Assembly (NCBI RefSeq): GCF_024124905.1
Contig: NZ_JAMXST010000001.1
Coordinates: forward strand, 496,001-560,000
Length of the DNA stretch: 64,000 bases
Reading direction: 5' to 3'
Source of the DNA: Cellulosimicrobium cellulans
GTDB taxonomy: Bacteria > Actinomycetota > Actinomycetes > Actinomycetales > Cellulomonadaceae
The notes under the pieces are model-generated. The model saw only the letters and a list, made by a program, of their open reading frames with translations. It searched no databases and was not told the DNA's origin. Positions 55,681-64,000 of the stretch are shown here, one piece after another; the stretch's first letter is position 1; each line of letters starts with the position of its first letter. A program made the translations under genes and the position numbers.

Positions 55681-56802
55681 TCACCCGGCCGCGAGCGCCG
55701 CCCCACCGCGCCGGAGCGCGAGGACGAGCGAGCCGGCGACGAAGTAGTCCTCGTCGACCTCGTGCCGCGCCTCCCGGACCGCCCGGCGCAGGTCCTCCGC
55801 GCGGGCCGCGAGGGTGCGCAGCGCCGCCTCGTCCGCGGGCACGGCGGAGACGGAGCGCAGCGCGGCGGCGTAGGCGTCGAGCGCACGGGCCGCGAGCGGC
55901 CGCAGCCGGGCCCCGAGGGCCAGGTCGTCGCGTCCCTCGCGCTCCCACTCGACCAGGAGCCGGACGAGCGACCCCACGACGTCGGCCGACACCTCCAGCT
56001 CCTGCGAGCGCCGCACCTGCGAGACCGCCCAGTCCCGGTGCCGGCGCAGGCGGAGGTTCGCCCGCGCGGCCTCGCGCGTGCGTGCGACGGCGTCGCGCGC
56101 ACGGACGAGCGTCGGGTCCACCTCGCGGCGGCGTTCCTCCCACTCCTCCGCGGACGGCGGTCGGTCGCCGTCGAGCCCGTCCGCGAGCGCCTCGACCTGG
56201 TCCGCGAGCGTGTCGCGCAGCCCGTCGAGCGCGTCCTCCGTGGGGGTGAGCGGCAACGGGGGGACGAGGAGGTTGATCCCCACGCCGATGGCGGCGCCGA
56301 CGACGACGAGACCGGCATAGGCACCGACGAACTCGACCTTCGCCGCGTTGCCGATGATGAGGACGAACAGCGCCGACGTCACCGCCCACGTGCCCATCTC
56401 GCCGAAGCGGCGCCACCCCGCGCACAGGAGCGCGAGCCCCACGACGAGCGCGACGGACAGCGCGCTCGGGGAGAGGACGAGGTCGACGCCACGCGCGATG
56501 GCCGCGCCGACGAGGATCGCGAGGATCGCCTGGGCGGACTCGCGGACAGAGCGGGCGAGGGTGCTCGTCGTCGCGACGACGGCGCCCAGCGGCGCGTAGT
56601 ACGGGTAGTCGGAGAAGGGCTCGGGCGCGAGCACGCCGACGAACCAGGCGAGCGCGGCCGCGACGGCCCCCTTGACCGCGAGCGACCACCGGGGGTGCCG
56701 CACCCAGCGCCGGGCCGCGGTGGTGACCGCACGGCGCGCCCAGGTGGGCCCCTCCCCGTCGGGCCCGTGCGGGGCCGCCCGGTCGTCCGTCGTCACGAGC
56801 AC
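55681..56802 (-). CDS. FUSC-family membrane protein
   Basis: 373 residues. About six membrane helices (45-205) with the FUSC/aromatic-acid exporter pattern (YYAPLGAVVATTSTLARSVRESAQAI, then GIGVGINLLVPPLPLTPTEDAL), followed by a long charged helical cytoplasmic domain. Its role is unknown; relatives export aromatic acids or tune lipid/phenolic traffic. GTG start chosen for the GAGGGG site eight bases upstream; four in-frame GTGs are within 36 bases. Confidence 0.83.
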   Translation of the reverse strand: MLVTTDDRAAPHGPDGEGPTWARRAVTTAARRWVRHPRWSLAVKGAVAAALAWFVGVLAPEPFSDYPYYAPLGAVVATTSTLARSVRESAQAILAILVGAAIARGVDLVLSPSALSVALVVGLALLCAGWRRFGEMGTWAVTSALFVLIIGNAAKVEFVGAYAGLVVVGAAIGVGINLLVPPLPLTPTEDALDGLRDTLADQVEALADGLDGDRPPSAEEWEERRREVDPTLVRARDAVARTREAARANLRLRRHRDWAVSQVRRSQELEVSADVVGSLVRLLVEWEREGRDDLALGARLRPLAARALDAYAAALRSVSAVPADEAALRTLAARAEDLRRAVREARHEVDEDYFVAGSLVLALRRGGAALAAG

Positions 56803-56990
56803 GAGGATCGCCCCTCGTGCCGGCACCCGCACGTCGCCTCCTCACGGCGGCCCGGGGTGTGAGCGGGAGGGGCCGGTGCTTCACTGGCGGCGTCGGTGCA
56901 GAGTCCCGCCGACGCCGTCGGGCACGGTGGCGTCTCGGGCGTGCTGACGCCGCCGCGGTCGGCACGACGACCACGGAAGGACGACGACCC

Positions 56991-58184
56991 ATGCGAGCAC
57001 TGACCTGGCAGGGACGCGAGAGGGTGAGCGTCGAGGACGTGCCGGACCCGCGCATCGAGGAGCCGACGGACGCGGTCGTGCGCGTGACGTCGACCGCGAT
57101 CTGCGGCTCCGACCTGCACCTGTACGGGGTGCTCGGGATGTTCCTCGACGCGGGCGACGTCCTCGGTCACGAGGCGATGGGCGTCGTCGAGGAGGTCGGC
57201 CCGGAGGCCGGGGGCCTGCAGGTCGGCGACCGCGTCGTGGTCCCGTTCACCATCGCGTGCGGGCGCTGCTGGATGTGCGAGCGCGGCCTGCAGACCCAGT
57301 GCGAGACGACGCAGGTGCGCTCCCAGGACAAGGGCGCCGCGCTCTTCGGGTACACCAAGCTCTACGGCCAGGTCCCCGGCGGGCAGGCGCAGTACCTGCG
57401 CGTGCCGCAGGCGCAGTACGGACCGATGGTCGTGCCCGACGACGGCTCCCCGGACGAGCGCTACCTCTACCTGTCGGACGTCCTGCCCACCGCGTGGCAG
57501 GCGGTCGAGTACGCCGACGTCCCGCCCGGCGGCACGGTCGTGGTCCTCGGCCTCGGCCCCGTCGGGCAGATGTCGGCCCGGATCGCGCTCCTCCGCGGAG
57601 CGTCCCGCGTCGTGGGCGTCGACCTCGTCCCCGAGCGGCGCGCGATGGCCGAGCGGCACGGCGTCGTGACCCTCGACCCGTCCGCCGTCGACGACCTCGC
57701 CGTGGCGGTGCGCGACCTCACCTCGGGCCGCGGCGCCGACTCCGTCATCGACGCGGTCGGCATGGAGGCCCACGGCTCCCCTCTCGCAGAGGCCACCCAG
57801 AAGGTGGTGGGCCCGCTGCCGGACCTGCTGTCGGCGCCCCTCACCGAGCGTGCCGGGGGCGACCGCCTCGCCGCCCTCTACACCGCGTTCGACCTCGTCC
57901 GCCGCGGCGGCACGGTCTCGATCTCGGGCGTCTACGGCGGTGCCAAGGACCCGTTGCCGATGATGCAGCTCTTCGACAAGCAGCTGACGCTGCGCATGGG
58001 CCAAGCGAACGTGCGCCGGTGGACCGACGACGTCCTCCCCCTCGCGGCCGACGTCTCCGACCCGCTCGGCGTCCTGGACCTGCGCACGCACCGGCTCCCG
58101 CTCGAGTCCGCGCCCGAGGCGTACCGCACGTTCCAGCGCAAGGAGGACGGCTGCATCAAGGTCGTGCTCGACCCGTGGGCCTGA
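56991..58184 (+). CDS. Zinc-dependent alcohol/formaldehyde dehydrogenase-like (MDR)
   Basis: 397 residues. Catalytic zinc: Cys38 (ICGSDLHLYG), His60-Glu61 (LGHEAMG); structural zinc: Cys90, Cys93, Cys96 and Cys104 (ACGRCWMCERGLQTQC). NAD motif VVLGLGPVGQMSARIAL with the acidic VVGVDLVPERR. The long insert after the Rossmann fold and the segment GADSVIDAVGMEAHG match glutathione-independent formaldehyde dehydrogenase-like enzymes. Overlaps the FAD oxidoreductase gene by 10 bp. Confidence 0.93.
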   Translation: MRALTWQGRERVSVEDVPDPRIEEPTDAVVRVTSTAICGSDLHLYGVLGMFLDAGDVLGHEAMGVVEEVGPEAGGLQVGDRVVVPFTIACGRCWMCERGLQTQCETTQVRSQDKGAALFGYTKLYGQVPGGQAQYLRVPQAQYGPMVVPDDGSPDERYLYLSDVLPTAWQAVEYADVPPGGTVVVLGLGPVGQMSARIALLRGASRVVGVDLVPERRAMAERHGVVTLDPSAVDDLAVAVRDLTSGRGADSVIDAVGMEAHGSPLAEATQKVVGPLPDLLSAPLTERAGGDRLAALYTAFDLVRRGGTVSISGVYGGAKDPLPMMQLFDKQLTLRMGQANVRRWTDDVLPLAADVSDPLGVLDLRTHRLPLESAPEAYRTFQRKEDGCIKVVLDPWA

Positions 58185-59773
58185 CCACCGTCGACGCCGT
58201 CGTCGTCGGCGCGGGGCCCAACGGTCTCGTCGCCGCGAACGCGCTCGCGGACGCGGGCTGGGACGTCCTCGTCCTGGAGGCGCAGGAGACGTACGGCGGC
58301 GCGGTCCGCTCCGCCCAGGTCGCCGCGCCGGGGTTCGAGACGGACCTCTTCAGCGCGTTCTACCCGCTCGCGGCCGGGTCGCCCGTCGTCCGGGGGCTCC
58401 ACCTGGAGGACCACGGGCTGTCGTGGTCGCGCGCACCGGACGCCCTGGCCCACGTGCTGGACGACGGTCGGGCCGCCGTCCTGCGCGAGCGGGCGGTGGA
58501 CACCGCCGCAGGGCTGGAGGAGTTCGCGACCGGGGACGGCGACGCGTGGCTCGAGCTCGTCGCGGGCTGGGACCGCGTGCGCGACCCGCTCCTGGACGCG
58601 CTCTTCAGCCCCCTGCCCGCGGCGGGGCCGGTGCTGCGCGTGCTGCGCCGCCTCGGGGCTGCGGGGACGCTCGACCTCGCGCGCCTGGCCGTGCTGCCCG
58701 TGCGCCGCCTCGCCGACGAGACGTTCCGCGGCGAGGGCGGTGGCCTGCTCCTCACCGGCAACGCCATGCACGCCGACGTCCCGCCCGACGCCGCCGGCAG
58801 CGGCGTGTTCGGCTGGCTGCTCGCGATGCTGGGTCAGGACGTGGGCTTCCCCGTCCCGACGGGCGGCGCCGGGCGCCTCCCGGACGCGCTCGTCGCCCGG
58901 CTGCGCGCCCGCGGCGGGGACGTCGTCACCGGCGCGCGAGTCGACCGGGTGCACGTGGTGCGGGGCCGCGCGGTCGGCGTGAGCACGGCCGAGGGTCGGC
59001 ACGTGCGGGCGCGCCACGCGGTCCTCGCCGACGTCAGCGCGCCCGCGCTCTACCTCGACCTCGTGGGTGCCGACCGGCTGCCGCCGCGGCTCGTGCGCGA
59101 CCTCGGCCGGTTCCAGTGGGACCACCCGACCCTCAAGGTGAGCTGGGCGCTCGACCGGCACGTGCCCTGGACCGCGCCCGGCGCCCGGTCGGCCGGGACG
59201 GTGCACCTCGGGGTCGACCGGGCCGGGTTCGTGGACGTCTCGGCCGCGCTGTCCCGGGGCCGCGTCCCCGACCGGCCGTTCCTCGTGCTCGGGCAGATGA
59301 CGACCTCCGACCCGTCGCGCTCCCCCGCCGGGACGGAGTCCGCCTGGGCCTACACGCACCTGCCCCACGGCCTGCGCTGGACGCGCGAGGCCGTCGCGGA
59401 CGAGGTGCAGCGCGTCGAGGACACGGTCGAGGCCGCGGCGCCCGGGTTCGCCGACGCGGTCGTCGGACGCTTCGTGCAGTCTCCGGCCGACCTCGAGGCC
59501 GCCGACGCCAACCTGGCGGGCGGGGCCGTCAACGGCGGCACGTCCGCCGTGCACCAGGAGCTGTTCCTGCGGCCGACGCCCGGCCTGGGCCGGCCGGAGA
59601 CGCCGGTCGCGTCGCTCTACCTCGCGAGCGCGTCCGCCCACCCCGGCGGCGGGGTGCACGGCGCGTGCGGGTGGAACGCGGCGCGCGCCGCGCTCGCCGC
59701 CGCCGGCGCGCGCGGGGCGCTCCGGCGCGCGCTCGTGCGGACCGCGTGGGCGCGGCTCCTGCGCGAGCCCTGA
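58175..59773 (+). CDS. FAD-dependent oxidoreductase, phytoene-desaturase-like
   Basis: 532 residues. N-terminal FAD fold VVVGAGPNGLVAANALADAGWDVLVLEA (in pieces; GAGPNG 12-17) and the C-terminal FAD block LYLASASAHPGGGVHGACGWNAARAAL place it in the phytoene desaturase/NAD(P)-binding Rossmann group (NADB_Rossmann-FAD). No carotenoid genes are nearby, so the substrate is unknown. GTG start lies inside the upstream gene, implying translational coupling with the dehydrogenase. Confidence 0.9.
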   Translation: MGLTTVDAVVVGAGPNGLVAANALADAGWDVLVLEAQETYGGAVRSAQVAAPGFETDLFSAFYPLAAGSPVVRGLHLEDHGLSWSRAPDALAHVLDDGRAAVLRERAVDTAAGLEEFATGDGDAWLELVAGWDRVRDPLLDALFSPLPAAGPVLRVLRRLGAAGTLDLARLAVLPVRRLADETFRGEGGGLLLTGNAMHADVPPDAAGSGVFGWLLAMLGQDVGFPVPTGGAGRLPDALVARLRARGGDVVTGARVDRVHVVRGRAVGVSTAEGRHVRARHAVLADVSAPALYLDLVGADRLPPRLVRDLGRFQWDHPTLKVSWALDRHVPWTAPGARSAGTVHLGVDRAGFVDVSAALSRGRVPDRPFLVLGQMTTSDPSRSPAGTESAWAYTHLPHGLRWTREAVADEVQRVEDTVEAAAPGFADAVVGRFVQSPADLEAADANLAGGAVNGGTSAVHQELFLRPTPGLGRPETPVASLYLASASAHPGGGVHGACGWNAARAALAAAGARGALRRALVRTAWARLLREP

Positions 59774-59865
59774 CCGCACGCGGACCACCCGCCGGCCACC
59801 GGGCCGAGGACGTGCCGGGACGGATCGAGGGCAGATCCGGGGGGAGGTCGCCGGCAGGTCGGGTG

Positions 59866-60303
59866 CTACGGGTTCCGGCGCTCGGCGAGGAACGCGAGCC
59901 GACGCAGCGTCTCGACGTTCCGCGGGCCGATCACCGCGCTGCGCAGGGGCCGCGGGACGAGCGTCCCCGGCCCCTTCTCGGCGTCCTCGGCGATGCGCAC
60001 GACGCACCCGTCGGCGGTGGACGCCACCTCGATCCGCACCCGTGCCTCCCCCGCGGGCCAGCCCCGTGCCTGCAGGTCGATCCCGCGGCCCGGCTCCCAG
60101 GCGCGTACGACGGTCTCGTCGTCGAGCAGCGCGGGCCAGAGCCCGACCGAGTGGAGGATCCGCGACCCCGGCGCGGGCCACGCGTCGTCGACCGCGCGCA
60201 CGCGCGCCGTCCCGACCACCCACGTCGCGTACGACCAGCCGTCCGCGAGCACGCCGAGGACCGCGTCCGGGGGGCACCGTACGGCCCGTGCGACGGTCAC
60301 CAT
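59866..60303 (-). CDS. SRPBCC-family protein
   Basis: 145 residues, helix-grip fold: VARAVRCPPDAVLGVLADGWSYATWVVGTARVRAVDDAWPAPGS (in pieces), then GSRILHSVGLWP and a basic C-terminal helix (RSAVIGPRNVETLRRLAFLAER). Binds an unknown hydrophobic ligand. TAGCGT six bases before the ATG, leaderless. Divergent from the GAF-ANTAR gene. Confidence 0.85.
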   Translation of the reverse strand: MVTVARAVRCPPDAVLGVLADGWSYATWVVGTARVRAVDDAWPAPGSRILHSVGLWPALLDDETVVRAWEPGRGIDLQARGWPAGEARVRIEVASTADGCVVRIAEDAEKGPGTLVPRPLRSAVIGPRNVETLRRLAFLAERRNP

Positions 60304-60309
60304 GAGGCG

Positions 60310-60315
60310 ACGCTA
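60310..60315 (-). promoter_or_regulatory. Leaderless -10 box of the SRPBCC gene
   Basis: TAGCGT six bases before the ATG. Confidence 0.5.
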
Positions 60316-60385
60316 GTCCCGCGCCCGGCACTGGCAACCGCTCGCGGTCGGGGCGCTCGTGCGCGCGTGCGCGCGCCGCCGGACG

Positions 60386-60391
60386 TAGCGT
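60386..60391 (+). promoter_or_regulatory. Probable -10 box of the GAF-ANTAR gene
   Basis: TAGCGT about 52 bp before the ATG, which has an AGGAAGGGG ribosome site. Confidence 0.4.
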
Positions 60392-60443
60392 GAGAGGCCC
60401 CCCGCGACGACGCGAGGACCACCCTCAGGAAGGGGCACGCGCC

Positions 60444-61124
60444 ATGGGTATCGCCCGCTTTCCGCAGGAGTTCGCGGTGCGCGCCGCGACGATCCTCGAC
60501 CACGGCCTCGAGGTCAGCGTGACGATGCGCCAGGCGGGGGTGAGCGTGCGGGCCGGGAGCAGCAGCGACGCGGCCGCCCGCTGCGACCAGGCCGAGGCGC
60601 TCGACGACGCCGGGCCGTGCGTGGACGCCATGGACGTCGGCTCCCGGCTCGTCGTCGCGGTCGCGGACGCCGCGCGGTGGGAGCGCTGGTCGCGCCAGGC
60701 GCGCCTGGAGGGCTTCGTCTCGACCGCGGCGGTCCCGGCGACGGTCGCGGACGACGTCGCCGTCGCCCTCAACCTCTACTCCCGCACCCCCGATCCCTGG
60801 ACCCCGGAGCTGCTCGCCGCGGCCGACTCGTACGCCCAGCTCGTCGCCTCGGCGGTACGCCTGCGCCTCGAGCTCGCCGAGCTCGAGGACGCGACCGCCG
60901 GGTTCTACCGCGACATGTCCGACGCCGTCGCCACGGAGCGCGCCGTCGGCGCGATCATGCAGACGAACCAGTGCTCCGCCGAGGAGGCGCGGCGCATCAT
61001 CGACTCGGCCTCGCGGCACCGGAACGTGAGCCCGCGCGAGGTCGCCGAGCAGCTCCTGCGGGCGCTCGTCGTGTCGGAGCCGTTCGAGCCGCCCGAGCCG
61101 TCCGAGGACGAGCCGGGCGCGTGA
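60444..61124 (+). CDS. GAF and ANTAR domain RNA-binding regulator
   Basis: 226 residues. A GAF-like sensor (about 10-145: EALDDAGPCVDAMDVGSRLVV, LEGFVSTAAVPATV) is followed by an ANTAR domain (about 150-210: VATERAVGAIMQTNQCSAEEARRIIDSAS in pieces), which binds twin-hairpin RNA and prevents termination. The target RNA is not obvious here, but the hairpin pair at 38378-38419 is the kind of element worth testing. Ends in a Pro/Glu-rich tail. Convergent with the DUF6098-like gene. Confidence 0.9.
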   Translation: MGIARFPQEFAVRAATILDHGLEVSVTMRQAGVSVRAGSSSDAAARCDQAEALDDAGPCVDAMDVGSRLVVAVADAARWERWSRQARLEGFVSTAAVPATVADDVAVALNLYSRTPDPWTPELLAAADSYAQLVASAVRLRLELAELEDATAGFYRDMSDAVATERAVGAIMQTNQCSAEEARRIIDSASRHRNVSPREVAEQLLRALVVSEPFEPPEPSEDEPGA

Positions 61125-61133
61125 GCGCGTGCC

Positions 61134-61568
61134 TCACGTCCCGTCGTCGCCCGCGTCGAACACCTCGCGGTAGAGACGCCCCGCCTCGTCGACGACCTGC
61201 GGGTCGACCGACGCCGCGGGCACGACGCCCACGAGCAGGGGCTCGCAGTCGGGCCCGCGCCCCGCGACCTCGCCGGTGAGCAGCCAGGGGAAGCGCTCGG
61301 GCGTCAGGAGGTGCGCGTACTGGCAGAGCTGGCGCGCGACCCAGTGCTCGACGGGCCGGTCCCACCACGGCTCGGGGTTCATCGGGTTGACGCTGAGGCC
61401 CGGCAGCAGGCAGCCGCTCTCGTGGTCGCGGCTCACGGTCGCGCGGTCCTGCGCGGGCCCACCGCTGAACCGGACGTAGAGGGGGTCCACGACCGCGACG
61501 AGCTCGGCGACCTCCGCCAGGCTCCGCAGGCGCGGCAGGGCGTCGAGCGCGCTCGTCTCCTCGGGCAC
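61134..61568 (-). CDS. DUF6098-like protein
   Basis: 144 residues. The order LRSLAEVAELVAVVDPLYVRFSGGP, SRDHESGCLLPGLSVNPMNPEPWW and EVAGRGPDCEPLL matches an actinobacterial family I recall as DUF6098, without known function. No membrane helix or signal peptide. GTG start with AGGAGG five to six bases upstream. Confidence 0.7.
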   Translation of the reverse strand: MPEETSALDALPRLRSLAEVAELVAVVDPLYVRFSGGPAQDRATVSRDHESGCLLPGLSVNPMNPEPWWDRPVEHWVARQLCQYAHLLTPERFPWLLTGEVAGRGPDCEPLLVGVVPAASVDPQVVDEAGRLYREVFDAGDDGT

Positions 61569-61835
61569 CGTGTCCTCCTGACGGACGTGGCTGCGTGCCG
61601 GTCGGCCCCTTCTCGACCGCGTCCTGACGACGTCCCCGCCCGGGTCCGCCGCCGACACGGCCAGGCTACGAGGGCCTCGCGTCGCAGGCACCCCGGGACC
61701 TGCGAGCGCCGCGGCGCCGTGCGACGGTGGCACGACCGCGCCTTCCCGGCGCGGTACCGACCAGCCGGCACCCCACCAGCCGGCACGCAGCACCCAGCAC
61801 CCAGCAGCCAGCCAGCACCGACCGAGGAGGCCGAC

Positions 61836-62018
61836 ATGAGCGAGAACGACGAGCGCGGCTACGACCCCGCCGAGGACCCCGACGCCGACCCCCGGTCGCT
61901 CAACCCTCGCGAGGGGCGCCACGCGAGCGGCTCCGGCGCGGACGACGAGACGGACACCGACGCCGACCCCGGGAACGTCAACCCGCGCACCGGCGGCGCG
62001 GCGTCCGGCGACGCCTGA
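61836..62018 (+). CDS. Small acidic protein with an internal repeat
   Basis: 60 residues. Asp/Glu/Gly-rich, with two copies of a DADP-x-x-x-NPR-x-G unit (DPDADPRSLNPREG, then DADPGNVNPRTG). Good GAGGAGG ribosome site five bases upstream. No family recognised. A run of CAGCACC-like short repeats lies just upstream (about 61780-61820). Confidence 0.6.
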   Translation: MSENDERGYDPAEDPDADPRSLNPREGRHASGSGADDETDTDADPGNVNPRTGGAASGDA

Positions 62019-62030
62019 GGCGCGCGCGAG

Positions 62031-62084
62031 CGCTACCGCGACCCGCCTACGCGACCGCGCTACCGCGACCCGCCTACGCGACCG
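62031..62084. repeat. Perfect 27-bp tandem duplication at the P450 stop
   Basis: Bases 62031-62057 and 62058-62084 are identical. The copy at 62058-62084 contains the last three codons and the TAG stop of the P450 gene; the other duplicates them beyond the stop. Confidence 0.85.
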
Positions 62085-63441
62085 CCGGGGCGGGCGTCGG
62101 CGTGGGCGCCACCGCCTCGCCCGGGGCCGTCTCCCCGCGGAGCCCGAACCGCAGGCCCAGGTGGTCCATCGTCGGCGGGAGCGGGTCCCGCGCGAGGTAG
62201 CGCCCCCGGCCGACGACGAGGTCGAGGCGGGCGACGCGCACGAGCGTGTGCGACGCCAGGAGGAGCACCACGTTGCGGCCCGGGCAGGACACCGGGCCGC
62301 CGCTGAACGGGACGAGCCCCCAGTCGGCGTCGGCCCGGCCGTCGAGCCACGCCTCCGGCGTGAACGCGTCGGCGAACGACAGGCGCCCGGGGTCCCGGTG
62401 GAAGTACGCGCTGAGCACGACGAACCCCGTCCCCGCCGGGAAGGTGCGCGCGCCCCAGCGCACCGGACCCGTCGCGTCGCGCAGGATCGCGAGCGTCGTG
62501 GGCCACAGCCGGACCGACTCCAGCACGCACCCCCGCGCGTACGGCAGCACGGCGGGCCCGCGTCCGGTCGTGACCGGCTCCGCGAGGAGGCGCTCGCGGA
62601 CGACCGGGCGAGCGGACGCCACGGCCAGCGCGCGGAACGTGGCGGCGCCCGCGGCGTCGAACGCGAAGAGCCAGTGGGGGATCTGGCGGCGCACGGCGTC
62701 CGCCCCGTCCCTGTCACGCCCGCGCGCGGCGAGGGTGCCCGGCTCGGCCACGGCGACGTGCTCGGCGATCCGGCGTTCCAGGGCCGCCCGCAGCCACGGG
62801 CGGCGCGGCCGGAACCAGGACCAGTTCCCGTCACGGCGCAGCGCGTCGAGGACGGCGACGAGCCGCTCGTCGTCCCGGGCCGCGCGCCCGAGGACGACGG
62901 TGCGGACCACACGCCACCACGAGGCCGCGAACGTGTCCCAGTCGAGCCGGCCCGACGCCTCGACCGTCGCGACGAGATCTCGCGTCTCCCGCTCGACCAC
63001 CGCGACCAGGGCGTCGCCGTCGTGGTGCACGGGCTCGGACGTGTCGAGCACCGCCTCGTTCTCGGGACGGCGCTCGCGTCGTGCCTCGGGCGGGGAGATC
63101 AGGACGCCGTCGGGCTGGAAGTGCCCGAGCGTCCCCCGCTTCTCCCACGACGCCGGGGTGAACGGCGCCGGCGACCCGACGAGGATCCGCTCGACGTGCT
63201 CGGGCCGGGTGGCCAGGACGAGCCGGCGCGCACCGAGCCGGACCATGAGCGGAGCCCCGTGGTACCGGGAGCGCAGGCGGTCCAGCAGCCGGCGGGCCGT
63301 GCGGTCCACCTGGCGACGCTCCGCCCACGCGGTCGCGCGGGGACGGCGCACGATCGCGCCCTGGGCGACGAGCGGACCGAGCACGTCCCGCAGGACGAGC
63401 CCGGTCTCGCGCGTCGTGAGGTCGACCGGCGTGTCGGTCAT
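62074..63441 (-). CDS. Cytochrome P450
   Basis: 455 residues. Heme-binding loop FSGGPVSCPGRN with Cys386, K-helix ESVR (308-311) and the PERF-like AFTPEAW. The I helix reads FDAAGAATFRAL: Thr268 is kept but the acid before it is Ala267. No membrane anchor. Substrate unknown; a Pro/Ala tail (TPTPAPAVA) ends the chain. It follows a manganese catalase gene by 40 bp on the same strand, so the two may be an operon. Confidence 0.92.
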   Translation of the reverse strand: MTDTPVDLTTRETGLVLRDVLGPLVAQGAIVRRPRATAWAERRQVDRTARRLLDRLRSRYHGAPLMVRLGARRLVLATRPEHVERILVGSPAPFTPASWEKRGTLGHFQPDGVLISPPEARRERRPENEAVLDTSEPVHHDGDALVAVVERETRDLVATVEASGRLDWDTFAASWWRVVRTVVLGRAARDDERLVAVLDALRRDGNWSWFRPRRPWLRAALERRIAEHVAVAEPGTLAARGRDRDGADAVRRQIPHWLFAFDAAGAATFRALAVASARPVVRERLLAEPVTTGRGPAVLPYARGCVLESVRLWPTTLAILRDATGPVRWGARTFPAGTGFVVLSAYFHRDPGRLSFADAFTPEAWLDGRADADWGLVPFSGGPVSCPGRNVVLLLASHTLVRVARLDLVVGRGRYLARDPLPPTMDHLGLRFGLRGETAPGEAVAPTPTPAPAVA

Positions 63442-63481
63442 GCGCCCGTCCCGAGGACGGCGGCGGTCAGGGGCACCCCGC

Positions 63482-64000
63482 TCAGTCCTTGTGCAGGGCG
63501 TCCTTGACGGCGCCCTTGGCCTTGTCGAGCGTCGACGGCGTGCGCGTCGTGCCGTGGAACCGCTCGTCGGGGGTCGTGGGCGGCGGCATCGGCACGCCCG
63601 CCGGTGGCTCCGCGACGTAGGTGAACTCGCCCTTGCCGTCCGGGGTCGGGCCGCTCGCCCAGCGTCCCTCGGACGCGTGCTCGCCGTCGGAGAAGTTGAT
63701 GTACTGGTACGCGACGTCGCGGTCCTCCTTCGAGAGCGGGAACGTGCTGGGGACGGGCAGCTCCTCGACGCCCTCGTCGCGCAGCTCCTGCGCCGCGGCG
63801 AGCCACTGGTTCTGGTGCATCGTGTCGCGCGCGAGCAGGAAGGCCAGGAGGTCCTTGACCCCCGCGTCGTCGGTCATGTGGTAGAGCCGGGCGACCTGCA
63901 GGCGGCCCTGCATCTCGGCGTTCGCGTTCGCCGTGAAGTCGGCGAGCAGGTTGCCGCTCGCGGTCACGTAGCCCGCCGACCACGGGTTCCCGTTCGAGTC
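63482..64000 (-). CDS. Manganese catalase, cut by right edge
   Basis: 172 C-terminal codons are visible; the N-terminal part lies outside the window. GNLLADFTANANAEMQGRLQVARLY, LLARDTMHQNQWL and the later FPLSKEDRDVAYQYINFSDGE are typical non-heme dimanganese catalase blocks, including the ligand glutamate and histidine of the last two bundle helices. Degrades H2O2. The tail STLDKAKGAVKDALHKD is an extra charged helix. Confidence 0.92.
   Translation of the reverse strand, partial: DSNGNPWSAGYVTASGNLLADFTANANAEMQGRLQVARLYHMTDDAGVKDLLAFLLARDTMHQNQWLAAAQELRDEGVEELPVPSTFPLSKEDRDVAYQYINFSDGEHASEGRWASGPTPDGKGEFTYVAEPPAGVPMPPPTTPDERFHGTTRTPSTLDKAKGAVKDALHKD

Noticed and set aside
62031-62084. Possible start of a CRISPR array
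   Set aside because: Two direct copies without spacer or further repeats; a plain tandem duplication.

Overview
The window is very GC-rich (well above 70% by eye), gene-dense DNA from an actinobacterium. It carries a complete Pup-proteasome locus (arc, dop, pup, prcB, prcA, pafA) and the mycothiol ligase mshC, both hallmarks of Actinomycetia. The secreted sugar-acting protein, the gene order and the many GTG or leaderless starts make a member of the Micrococcales (Cellulomonadaceae or Promicromonosporaceae-like) my best guess, but the genus is inference. I see no insertion sequence, CRISPR array, rRNA or prophage; this reads as ordinary chromosome.

Layout. 1-10.9 kb, minus strand: arc, dop, pup, prcB, prcA, pafA, a lipoprotein FKBP isomerase, hisF, then an ABC exporter half cut by the left edge. 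Pup already ends in Gly-Gly-Glu, so ligation by PafA should not need prior deamidation by Dop. 11-23 kb: housekeeping genes, many in convergent or divergent pairs: trmI, an M50 protease with a CBS-type tail, a kinase-fold protein, a HAD phosphatase, a PAC2 protein, mshC, a CorA-type transporter, uppP, an aldo/keto reductase, an acidic protein, a DUF5703 protein, a fructosamine-kinase-like protein and an M20 peptidase. 23.5-28.3 kb: a membrane-anchored multicopper oxidase, a small membrane protein and a NarL-type two-component pair. 28.3-35.6 kb: M3 peptidase, GNAT, alanine dehydrogenase diverging from an amino-acid permease, a DUF1905 protein and an AI-2E-family membrane protein.

35.7-38.6 kb is the least regular part: tRNA-Leu(GAG) followed by two hairpins, a short remnant that looks like the end of a VOC protein, an orphan MHYT sensor, an SRPBCC/hemerythrin pair, and a compact intergenic element with its own promoter-like box, a four-codon leaderless ORF, two hairpins sharing a UGAGA loop and a 15-bp terminator-like hairpin. 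38.6-43.2 kb is one operon (ABC ATPase, two permeases, histidine kinase, response regulator), followed by a P-type ATPase and, convergent to it, an 886-residue MalT-like LuxR regulator. 48.8-51.3 kb holds two SHOCT proteins diverging around a perfect 16-bp palindrome. 51.4-55.6 kb is a 1298-residue secreted glucose/sorbosone-dehydrogenase-like protein whose near-consensus promoter has a LacI-type operator between its -35 and -10 boxes. 55.7-64 kb: FUSC protein, zinc dehydrogenase overlapping an FAD oxidoreductase, SRPBCC protein, GAF-ANTAR regulator, DUF6098-like protein, a small acidic protein, a cytochrome P450 and, cut by the right edge, a manganese catalase.

Many genes have a TANNNT -10 box five to eight bases before the start codon and no Shine-Dalgarno sequence, so leaderless translation appears common; I used this to choose several starts.
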